Part shown: in pieces, positions 24,566-33,519 of the stretch
How positions within the stretch are numbered: the stretch's first letter is position 1
How the letters are laid out: every line of letters begins with the position of its first letter
From: Palsa-504 sp963847965
Lineage (GTDB): Bacteria; Actinomycetota; Actinomycetes; Streptosporangiales; Streptosporangiaceae
NCBI GenBank assembly: GCA_963847965.1
Contig: CAWKCG010000048.1
Span: forward strand, 141,050-205,049
Reading direction: 5' to 3'
Length of the DNA stretch: 64,000 bases
Notes under the pieces: model-generated
Told to the model about the DNA's origin: nothing
Database searches by the model: none
The model's input: the letters and a program-made list of their open reading frames with translations, nothing else
Position numbers and translations under genes: made by a program

Positions 24566-25119
24566 GGACCTGTCTTCCGGCAGGACTAGGCCGTGGTGGC
24601 TGAGCGGGCCGCGGCCTGCATGAGGCCTGGGGCTTGAACGAGTACAGGTCCACGACGCGAGCGCCCATACTGTCAACCAAGCGGGATCTCGGCCGTTGCA
24701 GTGCCCAGGTCGCCTTCACGGTCGCGGAAGGGCGCTAGATGCATGCGCAGAAGGCGCTCCGGCCGCCGGAGCCGTAATCGTAGTCGGGCACGGGCCGCGA
24801 GAGGGAAACCCGCTGTGCGCCGCGATCCGGCCGCCTCTCATTAAGCGGAACGCCAGCTCGGCCGACTGACCGGAGCGCCGGGGGCCAAGACGCTGGTCTC
24901 GGTGGCGGACCGCTCCCCGGGCGCCATTTCTGCGCCGTAATTTGTAGACTGTCTACCAGCTGCACCAGGAAACTCGAATATTTCAGCGTGTCGGTCGCAG
25001 AAATGTCGGAGGGGGTCTGCTAGATTAGTTTTAGAAAACAATACCGGAGATACGCGGAAAGATAGTCAGGCTAGTCACACTCACTACCTAAGAGTCGCCT
25101 GGGGGAGGTGAGACAAGAC
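24566..25119. other. Long intergenic region
   Basis: No convincing gene on either strand. From about 24930 it becomes AT-richer and probably holds the promoter for the DUF222/HNH gene. A perfect inverted repeat, GTAGAC-T-GTCTAC, lies at 24944-24956 and looks like a GntR-type operator half-site pair. Confidence 0.5.
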
Positions 25120-26793
25120 ATGAGCACGGGGACAAGCCCGGCCAGCGCCGGCGAGCTGCTGGACATCCTGGAGTCCACCGCGGGGCTGCTGGCCGACCTG
25201 GACGCGGCCGAGCTGCCCACCGTCGTGCTGGGGGACAGCCTGGCCGGGATGGAGCGCCTGGACGCGGTGCTGGCCGCGGCGCGCAGCGGGCTGCTGGCCG
25301 CGTTCGACGCCACGGACGGGCACCTGGCCGACGGGCAGCGGACGCTGCGCGCCTGGGCGGTCAACGTGCTGGGCGTGACCAAGGGGCAGGCCGGGGAGTA
25401 CCTGGCGCTGCGCGGGCTGGCCCGGGACCATGCGGTGCTGCGGGCCGGGCTGCGGGACAAGGTGATCCCCACGTCGCTGGCGCTGCAGCTGGCCCGGTGG
25501 ACCCGGGACCTCCCCGGGGAGTTCCGGCCCAAGGCCGAGGAGATCTTGGTCATGGCGGCGCGGGCCGGGGCGCGGCTGCGGGAGCTGGCCGCGATCTACG
25601 CCGAGATCCGGTCGCACACCGCCCCGCCGGACCCGGACGGCCCGGACCCGCACCTGGACCGCGGCCTGTCCCTGGACATGACGATCGACGGGGCCGGGCT
25701 GCTGCGCGGCGACCTCACCCCCGAATGCGCCGCGATGGTGACCGCGGTGCTGGACGCGCTGTCTGCCCCGCAGCCGGGGGACCTGCGCACCCGGCCCCAG
25801 CGCTACCACGATGCGCTGAAGGAGGCGATGAAGCGGCTGCTGGCCGCCAACCTGGTGCCGGCCCGGGCCGGGCAGCCCACCAGGGCCCTGGTGCACATCG
25901 GCCTGCCCGACCTGGTCGAGATGGATAAGGACTCGGTGCTGCAGGACCGGTGGATCGCGGCGTACCGGGCCCGGTGGGCCGCGGCCCGGGCGGCCGCCAG
26001 CGTCGGTCCCAGCGACGGCGGCGCCTGGCTGGACGGCGACGCGGCCCGGGCCGCCGCGCACGACGCGATGATCATCCCCGTGGTGGTCGGCGACCTGGAC
26101 CCCGGCGCGATCGAGCAGCTGATCACCGTGTGCGTGCAATACGACCGGATCCGCGGCCACGCCCACCGCGGCGACGCCGCAGGCACCGGCCCGCCGGACG
26201 GCGCGGCTGCCGGGGCCAGCGCGGGCCCGCCGGACGGCCCGGACCCCGGCGCTGCCGCGGGGCCGGCCGGGCCGGGCCAGGACGCCACCGGCGACGCCGG
26301 GCCGGGTGCCGGGACCACCGCGCAGGTGCTGGCCATGCTCGAGCACCAGATCCTGGCCGCCGTCATCCAGATCGTCTCCGGCCCCGGCGGGGTCGCCTCC
26401 TTCCTCCGCCGCACCCTGCTCGGCAAGGGCCTGAACGGACCATCCCTGCCCTTGGATGTCGGGCAGACCGACGACATCCCCGTCCACCTGCGCCGGCTGG
26501 TCGCGCTGCGCGACCAGGGCTGCGGGTACCCCGGCGGCTGCGACCAGCCAGCCTCGGCGTGCGAACCGCACCACGTCATCCACCGCGCCGACGGCGGCCC
26601 CACCAGCCTGGTCAACCTCAAAGGCGGCTGCCACTGGCACCACCACGTCCTGCTGCACCAGCTCGGCTGGCAGCTGACCGTCCACCCGGACGGCACCAGC
26701 CAAGCCCGCAGCCCCTCGGGCAGGATCATCCGCAGCCACGGCCCGCCGCGGGCGACTAGCCCTCCGAGGGATGCGGGCCAGCCACATCCCTGA
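25120..26793 (+). CDS. DUF222 / 13E12-repeat protein with C-terminal HNH endonuclease domain
   Basis: 557 residues from ATG 25120 (GGGGGAGG upstream; GTG 25108 is an alternative). The N-terminal DUF222 helical domain covers about 1-330 (DGQRTLRAWAVNVLGVTKGQ). A Pro/Gly/Ala-rich linker follows near 345-400. The HNH domain at the end has CGYPGGCDQP, the His pair at 484-485 in CEPHHVIHRADGG, NLKGGCHWHHH and VHPDG. Such genes are multi-copy and mobile-like in actinobacteria and may be related to intron or selfish-element nucleases, but their role is not settled. The very G+C-rich, repetitive linker is typical. Confidence 0.88.
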   Translation: MSTGTSPASAGELLDILESTAGLLADLDAAELPTVVLGDSLAGMERLDAVLAAARSGLLAAFDATDGHLADGQRTLRAWAVNVLGVTKGQAGEYLALRGLARDHAVLRAGLRDKVIPTSLALQLARWTRDLPGEFRPKAEEILVMAARAGARLRELAAIYAEIRSHTAPPDPDGPDPHLDRGLSLDMTIDGAGLLRGDLTPECAAMVTAVLDALSAPQPGDLRTRPQRYHDALKEAMKRLLAANLVPARAGQPTRALVHIGLPDLVEMDKDSVLQDRWIAAYRARWAAARAAASVGPSDGGAWLDGDAARAAAHDAMIIPVVVGDLDPGAIEQLITVCVQYDRIRGHAHRGDAAGTGPPDGAAAGASAGPPDGPDPGAAAGPAGPGQDATGDAGPGAGTTAQVLAMLEHQILAAVIQIVSGPGGVASFLRRTLLGKGLNGPSLPLDVGQTDDIPVHLRRLVALRDQGCGYPGGCDQPASACEPHHVIHRADGGPTSLVNLKGGCHWHHHVLLHQLGWQLTVHPDGTSQARSPSGRIIRSHGPPRATSPPRDAGQPHP

Positions 26794-27068
26794 TCGGGGA
26801 GCCCTGCGGGCGAGCTGGCCCTGCGAGGGAAGTTACCGCTCCGGCCGTCCATTAATCCTCGGCCGCCTCGCTCCGGTTGACTGAGCCCGGCTGAACACGG
26901 CCGCCCCTTTGTCGCCGACCCACCTATGCCGGCACCAGGCCAAGACCGCCCGCGACAGGCTGTCCCTGGCGGATCTCAACTTTGCTCGGCCCGTACCTGC
27001 GATGGGCCCGCCTGGAACCGGGCTGCGGCGACGCTAGCCCGACAGACCAGGCGCGATGGCGGGGTTAG

Positions 27069-27464
27069 TTACATGACGGACTGTGTCTGTTCTGGCAGGC
27101 CGACCGGCTGCTCTGCTGACGCTTCAGCCGGTGCTGGTTCCGGGGCACTAGCGAAGGTGCGGCTGGGAACTGCCGACAGGTAGGCACGGCTCGGCGGACG
27201 GGTGGTCCAGCGTTCCGTGCACCCCCTAGCGTCCTTGCAGTACCAGCGGACGTCGGCGCACGCGCTGCCGCCATCGGGTACGAGCAGGCCCAGCGGAAGC
27301 GCGATGCCGCACATAGAGCACTGCGCTACGTCCAACGGACGGCGGTGAGCATCGCCCGGCCAGGGCGTCGACGAGTCCGCCGGCTCCAGGCGAGGACTCA
27401 CCGGAAGCGGCTCAAGTTCCGAGGCCAGGGACATCGTCAAAGCTGATGAAGCATGTGGGGCCAT
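27069..27464 (-). CDS. Small Cys-containing actinobacterial protein
   Basis: 131 residues from ATG 27464 with GGAGG four bases upstream. The core CSMCGIALPLGLLVPDGG followed by ACADVRWYCKDARGCTERW has four spaced cysteines and looks like a small zinc-binding motif. I recall similar short hypothetical proteins in streptomycetes with the same WYCKD-x-CTERW signature. The N- and C-terminal thirds are low-complexity. Function unknown. It stands alone between the HNH gene and the urease operon. Confidence 0.6.
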   Translation of the reverse strand: MAPHASSALTMSLASELEPLPVSPRLEPADSSTPWPGDAHRRPLDVAQCSMCGIALPLGLLVPDGGSACADVRWYCKDARGCTERWTTRPPSRAYLSAVPSRTFASAPEPAPAEASAEQPVGLPEQTQSVM

Positions 27465-27774
27465 GATTCCTCCACGCGGGAACACCGGTCACCAGGTCGC
27501 CCGGCGGGTGCGGCAGCCGTGCAGCGCTCGTGACGTCAACTGGCAAGCTCGCTCATACCCAAGCCCGCTCGAAGTGGCAAGCTCGCTCATACCCAAGCCC
27601 CCGCATCCAAGGTAGCGACTCATGTTCCGCCGGCTCAAGGCCAAGCCGCGAATCTCTTGGTTCGGGATAAGACCAAGCCGCGAATCTGTTGGTTCTGGAT
27701 ACGGACGAGGTGTGGCTGCCGGTAACGCCGAGGCAGCGGTGAAGCAAGGTTACTAACGCCCGAACCTGCGGTGA
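27465..27774. other. Intergenic region with two pairs of direct repeats
   Basis: No gene seen. A 26-base sequence starting TGGCAAGCTCGCTC occurs at 27541-27566 and 27575-27600, identical. A 29-base sequence starting CCAAGCCGCGAATCT occurs at 27641-27669 and 27673-27701 with two differences. The second pair contains CCAAG...CTTGG. The region lies downstream of ureC. Confidence 0.75.
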
Positions 27775-29462
27775 CTACAGGAAGAACAGGCGGCTGAGTG
27801 GGACGGATTCGGCGGGCGGGGTGGCAAGGAGTTCGTCGTCGAGGGTAGTGCGACCGGTGCGGGGATCGACCCGGACCTGGCCGAGCCTACCGTGGCGCGT
27901 CATCGAGGCGCCGTTGACACGCCGTGTCCCGCGGACGGGGACGCGGCGACGGACGCCGGGCAGCAAGGCGCCCGCGGAAATAAAGGCCTGGGCTACGAAC
28001 GTGACGGAGATCTCGGCGGGGGTGGCACCGCAGCCGCCGAACTGGGGGCCCAGAACCAGCGGCTCGGCGGTGTCGATCGCCGCGTTGGGGTCACCGGTGG
28101 CGCCCCAGGCGGGCACGCCCGCCTTGAGGACGAGCGCCGGCTTGGCGGCGAAGAACGCCGGATCCCACAGCACGATGTCGGCGAGCTTACCCAGCTCGAG
28201 CGAGCCCACCTCGCGGGCCAGCCCGTGCGCGACGGCGGGGTTGATGGTCAGCTTGGCGAGGTAGCGGAGCACGCGCTCGTTGTCGTCGCCGGGCTCGCGG
28301 GCCGACGAGGCCGTGCCGGGAGCGCCGGATCGGCGGTCGGCGGCGGCCTTCATCGTGACCGCCAGGGCGAAGGTGCGGCGGATCGTCTCACCGGCCCGGC
28401 CCATGCCCTGCGCGTCTGACGACGTGATCGGGATGACGCCGAGGTCATGGAGCACCCCCTCGGCCGCCATCGTCCCGGCCCGGATCCTGTCCCTGGCCAG
28501 CTCGGCGTCGCCGGGACGCGAGGGGTCCAGGCCGTGCACGAGCGCGACCATGTCGAAGTGCTCGGCGAGCGCATCCCGCCCGAACGGCAGGGTGGGGTTG
28601 GTCGACGACGTGATCACGTCCCGGCGGCCGGCCAGTTCGAGGACGTTCGGCGCGTGGCCGCCGCCGCAGCCTTCCACGTGGAAGGCGTGGAAGACGCGCC
28701 CGCCCGCCACCGCGAGCGTGTCGTCCACGCCGCCGGCCTCGTTCAGCCCGTCGGTGTGCAGCGCGACCTGCACGTCGTATTCCTCGGCGACCGTCAGCGC
28801 GGTGTCCAGGCAGCGGGGGTGGGCACCGAGGTCCTCGTGCACCTTGAAGCCGCACGCCCCGCCTTCGGCCAGCCCTTCCACCAGCGGCCCGGGACGGGAC
28901 GAGGAGCCGCGGGCGAGGAAGCCGATGTTCACCGGCCACGCGTCGAAGGCGGCGAAGGCGCGGCGCAGCAGCCACGGCGAGTTCAGCCCGACGCCCCAGA
29001 CCGGCCCTATTTCCTGGCCGATCACGGTCGTCACGCCCGAGGCCAGCGCGGCCTCGAGCACCCGCGGGGACAGCAGGTGCACGTGGGTGTCGACCGCGCC
29101 CGGCGTCGCGATCAGGCCGTCGCCGGGGATGATCGTGGTGCCCGTGCCCACAACGACGTCGACCCCGTCCAGCGTGTCGGGGTTGCCCGCCCGCCCGATC
29201 GCGCTGACCCGCCCTTCCCGCACGCCGATCGAACGTGGTCCGGATGCCGAGCACCGGGTCGAGCAGCGTCACGTTGGATACCACGATGTCGCACGTCTGC
29301 GAACGCTGTCGCCGCGCGCAGGTGGATCCCGTCCCGCGCCGTGCGCCCGAAGCCGGTGCGGAACTCATCGCCAGGCCGCTGCGCGTCCGCCTCGACCCGG
29401 ATCACCAGCCCGGTGTCCGCCAGCTCGATCAGGGTCCCCGCGGTCGGCCCTCTGTCGCTCAC
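27775..29462 (-). pseudogene. ureC: Divergent urease alpha subunit UreC, disrupted by two indels near the N-terminus
   Basis: Catalytic subunit of urease. From GTG 29223 the last 482 residues are intact and keep the nickel ligands and catalytic residues: THVHLLSP, the carbamylated Lys in GFKVHEDLGA, VALHTDGLNE, EGCGGGHAPN and TSSDAQGMGR. The flap Cys-His (MVCHHLD in classical ureases) is MVALVHGLD here, so the Cys is replaced and the His kept. The N-terminal ~85 residues are spread over two other frames: from GTG 29462 (GTLIELADTGLVIRVE), then CDIVVSNVTLLDPVLGIRTT. A two-base loss near 29294-29297 and an extra T/A near 29232 would explain it. If real, only an N-terminally truncated product is made. 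Confidence 0.82.
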
Positions 29463-30184
29463 GGCTGCCCCTCCAGGGATGCCTGGCCCGGCCCCGAGTC
29501 GGCGTACCCGCAGGCCCTGGCCCGTTCGAGCGCCTGCTCCCTGGCGCCGGGCGCGTCCAGGGGCCCGTCGACCAGGCCGGCGAAGCCGATGATCACGCGG
29601 CGCCCGCCGATCGGCACGAGCGCCACCTGCCGCGTCGCGCCGGGCTCGAAACGCACCGCCGAGCCCGCCGGGATGGCCAGGTGCATCCCGTACGCGGCGG
29701 CCCGGTCGAACCGCAACCGGGGGTTGGCCTCGAAGAAGTGGAAGTGGCTCGTAACGCCGATCGGCACCGCGGCGGTATTGGTCACCTCGACCACGGCCTG
29801 CCCCGCCGCGTCCGAGCGGCCATCCCCCACCGGGTCTTCCGTGGCCGGAACCGCCGCCTCAGCGGGCGCACCCTGTTCCCTGGCGCGGAATGGGTCGCGG
29901 ACCACGGCCAGGCGGGTGCCGTCGTCGAAGACGGCCTCCACCCTGACCTCGGGGACGGCGCGGACGACGCCGGGCAGCAGGTCTTCCGGGGTCAGCACGT
30001 CGCGGCCCGCCTCGATCGCCTCGGCCAGCCGTCGGCCGTCGCGGGCTGCCTCGCAGATGGCGTCGGCGACCAGCGCCGTCGCCTCCACGATGTTCAGGCG
30101 CAGCCCGCGCCCGCGTCTGGCCCTAGCCAGTTCCGCGGCGGTAAAGAGCAGGAGCCGGTCCCGCTCGGACGGAGAGAGGAGCAC
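29459..30184 (-). CDS. ureAB: Fused urease gamma-beta subunit (UreAB)
   Basis: 241 residues. Residues 1-100 are the gamma subunit (LSPSERDRLLLFTAAELARA, LNIVEATALVADAI, GRDVLTPEDLLPGV). Residues 125-235 are the beta subunit (VEVTNTAAVPIGVTSHFHFF, RLRFDRAAAYGMHLAIPAG, RVIIGFAGLVDG). Fusions of this kind are known. It starts at GTG 30184 six bases after the permease stop and its own stop overlaps the ureC start as GTGA. No ureD, E, F or G lies nearby, so nickel loading would need genes elsewhere or a different mechanism. Confidence 0.92.
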   Translation of the reverse strand: MLLSPSERDRLLLFTAAELARARRGRGLRLNIVEATALVADAICEAARDGRRLAEAIEAGRDVLTPEDLLPGVVRAVPEVRVEAVFDDGTRLAVVRDPFRAREQGAPAEAAVPATEDPVGDGRSDAAGQAVVEVTNTAAVPIGVTSHFHFFEANPRLRFDRAAAYGMHLAIPAGSAVRFEPGATRQVALVPIGGRRVIIGFAGLVDGPLDAPGAREQALERARACGYADSGPGQASLEGQP

Positions 30185-30190
30185 AATCCG

Positions 30191-31672
30191 CTATTTACCC
30201 GTGGCGGTGTCCTCGGCCAGGCCGCGGGTGAGCACCGCGGTGGTCGGTCCGCCCCTCCGCAGCGCGACGAAGCCACCCGCGGCGCCGACGACCAGGTAGA
30301 TCAGGACGAAGATCCAGTAGTGGTTCGCGGGCGGCGCCTGGCCCGGGTTGATGGACTCCCAGACGCCATATCCCACCACGCCGACGCCGATCAGCGGGAA
30401 CAGGATGTGCCACAGCCACGAGAAGTGCGCCCGGTCCACCCGCCACACGAACACCGGCACCAGCACGCACGTGGCGCCGTAGATGACCAGCAGCGGCACC
30501 GTCGAGATGCCGGCCTCGTCGGTCGCGATCGTGACCGCGTTGTGCAGGATGAGATCGAGGATCACGGTCGCCACAGCCATCAGCCCCACATACACGATGA
30601 CGGACGGGAACGGAACGCCGGTCCGCGTGGATACCCGCGACAGCGAGGTGGGCAGCAGGCCCGCGCGGGCGCCGTGGAAGATGTACCGGGTCCCGGGCAG
30701 GCCCGCGGCCAGGTAGCAGGACAGCGAGCTCGTCACGCCGATCAGGAACATGATGAAGTGCAGCCACGGCGCGTAATGGCTGGCCAGGGTCAGGTAGGGG
30801 GCGGCCAGGGTGCCAATGGTCTTCACCCCGGCCGCGCTGCCTTGCCAGCCGGCGAACCCGACGATCAGGGCGTAGCAGGAGACCACGAACACCACCATCG
30901 TGATGAGGATGCTAATCACGACCGTTTGTGGCACGATCCGGCGCGGGTTCCTTGACTCCTCGGCCAGCGGGGCCGAATTCTCCCAGCCCACGTAGCTGAA
31001 CACCGCGAGCCCGAAGGTAAGGCCCCCGATTCCGGCGAACCCGCCGGGAGACCCGCCGACCGCGTGGAACGGGGCGCTGAACGCCGCGTGCGCCCTGACC
31101 AGGACGATGACGGAGAGCAGGAGCAGCGCGACCGCCTCGGTGAGGAACAAGATGAAGGCGGTCTTGATCGAGATGCCGGTGCCGCGCAGCAGGACCGGGA
31201 CCCCGACCGCCATGGCGCCCAGCGTGACCCAGATCCACGTACCAGGCGACCAGCCCGCGTACCCGACGCTCCACGAGCCGACGAACACGACCACGCTCCC
31301 GACCGAGATCGGGTAGATCAGCAGGATCAGGTAGAACGTCATCGCGCCGAGGAACTTCCCGGTGCGGCCGCCGGTACCCGCCTGGCCCGTGGCGGCGCGG
31401 GTGATGTAGCTGATAAACCCGCCCGCACTCGGCATCCGGCGAGCGAACTGGATCAGGCTGTTGCCGGTCGCGAGGATCGCTACGGCGGCGATGGCGAACG
31501 CCCACGGCGCCAAGGAGCCCATCGCGATCACGATCGCGGGGATGGTCAGGTACACGCTGAGCGCCGGGGCGATGTTCGCTAGGCTGCTCGAGGTCGTGCT
31601 GAACAGCCCGATGGTGTTCGCGGGCAGCTCCGCGACCGGCCTGGGGCTCGTGGCTTTCGTGGTGTCACTCAT
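30191..31672 (-). CDS. APC-superfamily amino acid/amine permease
   Basis: 493 residues with about 12 membrane segments. The opening IGLFSTTSSSLANIAPALSV and FARRMPSAGGFISYITRAA are typical of APC-family amino acid or amine transporters; GGLTFGLAVFSYVGWENSAPLAEESR is the conserved segment around helices 6 and 7. It starts at ATG 31672, overlapping the amidohydrolase stop by eight bases, and is followed by ureAB. The operon suggests it imports a nitrogenous compound that the amidohydrolase attacks and whose urea group urease releases; the actual substrate is unknown. Confidence 0.88.
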   Translation of the reverse strand: MSDTTKATSPRPVAELPANTIGLFSTTSSSLANIAPALSVYLTIPAIVIAMGSLAPWAFAIAAVAILATGNSLIQFARRMPSAGGFISYITRAATGQAGTGGRTGKFLGAMTFYLILLIYPISVGSVVVFVGSWSVGYAGWSPGTWIWVTLGAMAVGVPVLLRGTGISIKTAFILFLTEAVALLLLSVIVLVRAHAAFSAPFHAVGGSPGGFAGIGGLTFGLAVFSYVGWENSAPLAEESRNPRRIVPQTVVISILITMVVFVVSCYALIVGFAGWQGSAAGVKTIGTLAAPYLTLASHYAPWLHFIMFLIGVTSSLSCYLAAGLPGTRYIFHGARAGLLPTSLSRVSTRTGVPFPSVIVYVGLMAVATVILDLILHNAVTIATDEAGISTVPLLVIYGATCVLVPVFVWRVDRAHFSWLWHILFPLIGVGVVGYGVWESINPGQAPPANHYWIFVLIYLVVGAAGGFVALRRGGPTTAVLTRGLAEDTATGK

Positions 31673-33343
31673 CGCCGAATACCACCTTTCCGTTGGCCGC
31701 CGTCATGACGACCGAGGTGCTCCCGATGTCCCGGGCCGGGATGGCGAACAGGTCCTGGTCGAGCACGGCCAGGTCGGCCTGCATGCCGGGCAGCAGCGTG
31801 CCCGCCACGTCTTCGGAGTGATTCACCCAGGCGACCCCGCGGGTGAAGGCGTGGATCGCCGCCTGGACGGTGATCGCCTGGTCGGGCAGGAACGGGTCCT
31901 CGCATTCGGGTTCGCCGCGGTGGCCGAGGCGCTCGGACAGGACCCGGTTCACCGCGACGTGGATCTCCTGGAGCGGATCGGCGCTGGATACCGGCCAGTC
32001 GCTGCCGAACGCGATCCGCGTGCCCCCGCGGGCCAGCGAGCCGATCTGGTACTGCCAGGCCGCGCGTTCGGCCCCGACGAAGGGCAGGGTCAGCTCGGTC
32101 ATCTGCGCGTCCGAGCTGGCCCACAGCGGCTGGAAGTTGGCCACCGCGTCGAGCGCCTTGAACCGCCCCATGTCCTGCGGGGCGATGAACTGCAGGTGCG
32201 CCAGGTGGTGGCGGGCGGCCCGGCGCTGTTCGGGCGGGAGCGCCTCGAGCGCGTCCAGGGCGACGGCGACCGCGCGGTCGCCGATGGCGTGGAAGTGAAG
32301 CTGGAATCCCTCCGCGGCCAGGCGCCTGGCCGCCTCCGCCAGCACCTCGGGCTCGATGAACAGGTTCCCGCTGTGGCCGGACGAGCGCCCATTGTCGTCG
32401 AGGTACGGCGCGGACATGGCCGCGGTGAACGTCTCGCATACCCCGTCGACCATCAACTTGACCGTGGTCGCCCGGAACCGATCACCAGCGGCTCCGGCTC
32501 GCTCGCGCCGCGCCAGAATATCGTCGATCTGGTCCAGACCCCGGGCGCGATCCCACCACAGCGCCCCGACCGCGTGGCAGGTGAGCAGCCCGTCGGCGGC
32601 GGCGCGGCAGTAGACGTCGAAGCCGTCGGGGATGCCGAGTTCGCCGGCCGTCCCGACGCAGGCGTCCTGCCACCGCGTGATGCCCAGCGAGTGCAGGTAG
32701 GCCTGGGCGGCGAGGAGGCCCTCGGTGAGCTCGGCCGCCGAGGCGGGCGGCACGTGGGCCGCGACCAGGCGCATGGCCCCGTCGTGCAGCGCGCCGGTGG
32801 GACGGCCGGCCTGGTCGCGCTCGATGCGGCCGTCTTCCGGGTCCGGAGTACCTCGCCGACCCCGGCCAGGGTGAGCGCCGCGGTGTTCACCCAGGCGCTG
32901 TGGTGGTCCCGGTTCGGCAGGAACGCCGGCCGGCCGGCGGTGACCGTGTCCAGGTCGGCCGCCGTCGGCGTGCCGCCGGGGAAGGCGGACATGGTCCAGC
33001 CGCCGCCGAGCACCCAGGCGTCCTGGGGCAGGGTGGCGCAGTACCCGGAGATGACGTCCAGGTACTCGTGCCTGGTCCGCAGCCCGAGCAGGTTGCAGCG
33101 CAGGCTCTCCAGGCCACCGCCGACCGGGTGCACGTGCGCGTCGCCGAAGGCCGGCAGCGCGAGCCTGCCGTGAAGGTCGACGATGCGGGTGCCCGTACCG
33201 GTCAGGTCCCTGATCTCGTCGTCGGTGCCCAGCGCCTGGATCACCCCGCCGCGGACGGCTAGGGCCTGCACGAAGCCAGATGGGTGCGCAGGCGTCCGTA
33301 TCTTCCCGCCGACGAAGGCCAGGTCTGCCGTGGTATCGCTCAT
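31665..33343 (-). pseudogene. YtcJ-like metal-dependent amidohydrolase, frameshifted
   Basis: Amidohydrolase-superfamily enzyme (amidohydrolase_3, YtcJ/NfdA-like) that would be about 560 residues. The first frame starts at ATG 33343 (MSDTTADLAFVGGKIRT, RLALPAFGDAHVHPVGGG with the metal-binding HxH). It is lost after GVGEVLR. The rest continues in the next frame: MRLVAAHVPP, FHAIGDRAVAVALDALEAL, IAFGSDWPVSSADPLQEIHV and GMQADLAVLDQDLF. One missing base near 32841-32846 restores the expected GEVLRDPEDGRIERDQAG. It is the first gene of the urease operon, 17 bases downstream of a perfect palindrome. Substrate unknown. Confidence 0.82.
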
Positions 33344-33359
33344 CGAGCCCACCAATGAC

Positions 33360-33379
33360 GTGCAGAAACGTTTCTGCAC
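33360..33379. promoter_or_regulatory. Perfect 20-bp palindromic operator (LacI-type)
   Basis: GTGCAGAAACGTTTCTGCAC is its own reverse complement. The central AACGTT and size fit LacI/GalR-family operators. It ends just before the amidohydrolase start, and the only LacI-family gene in the window begins 140 bases away on the other strand. Confidence 0.85.
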
Positions 33380-33507
33380 AAACGGTAACAGCGATCTCCG
33401 CGCACCGTCAACGGGTCGCTCCCGTAGGAGTAGCCACGGATTCCTCCGGGTTCGCCTGACCCGCTGATCACGTGGAACCGGTCATCTGGGGCGCGCGGAG
33501 GCCGGGT

Positions 33508-33513
33508 TAGCAT
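33508..33513 (+). promoter_or_regulatory. Leaderless -10 hexamer for the LacI gene
   Basis: TAGCAT lies six bases before ATG 33520; no Shine-Dalgarno is present. Confidence 0.55.
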
Positions 33514-33519
33514 GGGCGG

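Noticed and set aside
24340..24603. Repeat-containing frames on both strands over the decapeptide array
   Set aside because: The 30-bp period keeps every frame open. Only the plus-strand frame from 24371 has a ribosome-binding site and silent-site variation.
25084..26787. 567-codon minus-strand frame opposite the DUF222/HNH gene
   Set aside because: Antisense shadow; composition without recognisable fold.
26794..27068. Small frames downstream of the HNH gene
   Set aside because: No ribosome-binding site, no hydrophobic or motif content; nothing supported in this 275-base gap.
28280..30955. 891-codon plus-strand open frame through the urease operon
   Set aside because: Shadow of ureC, ureAB and the permease on the other strand; Pro/Arg/Ser-rich with no motif, while the minus strand has full enzyme signatures.
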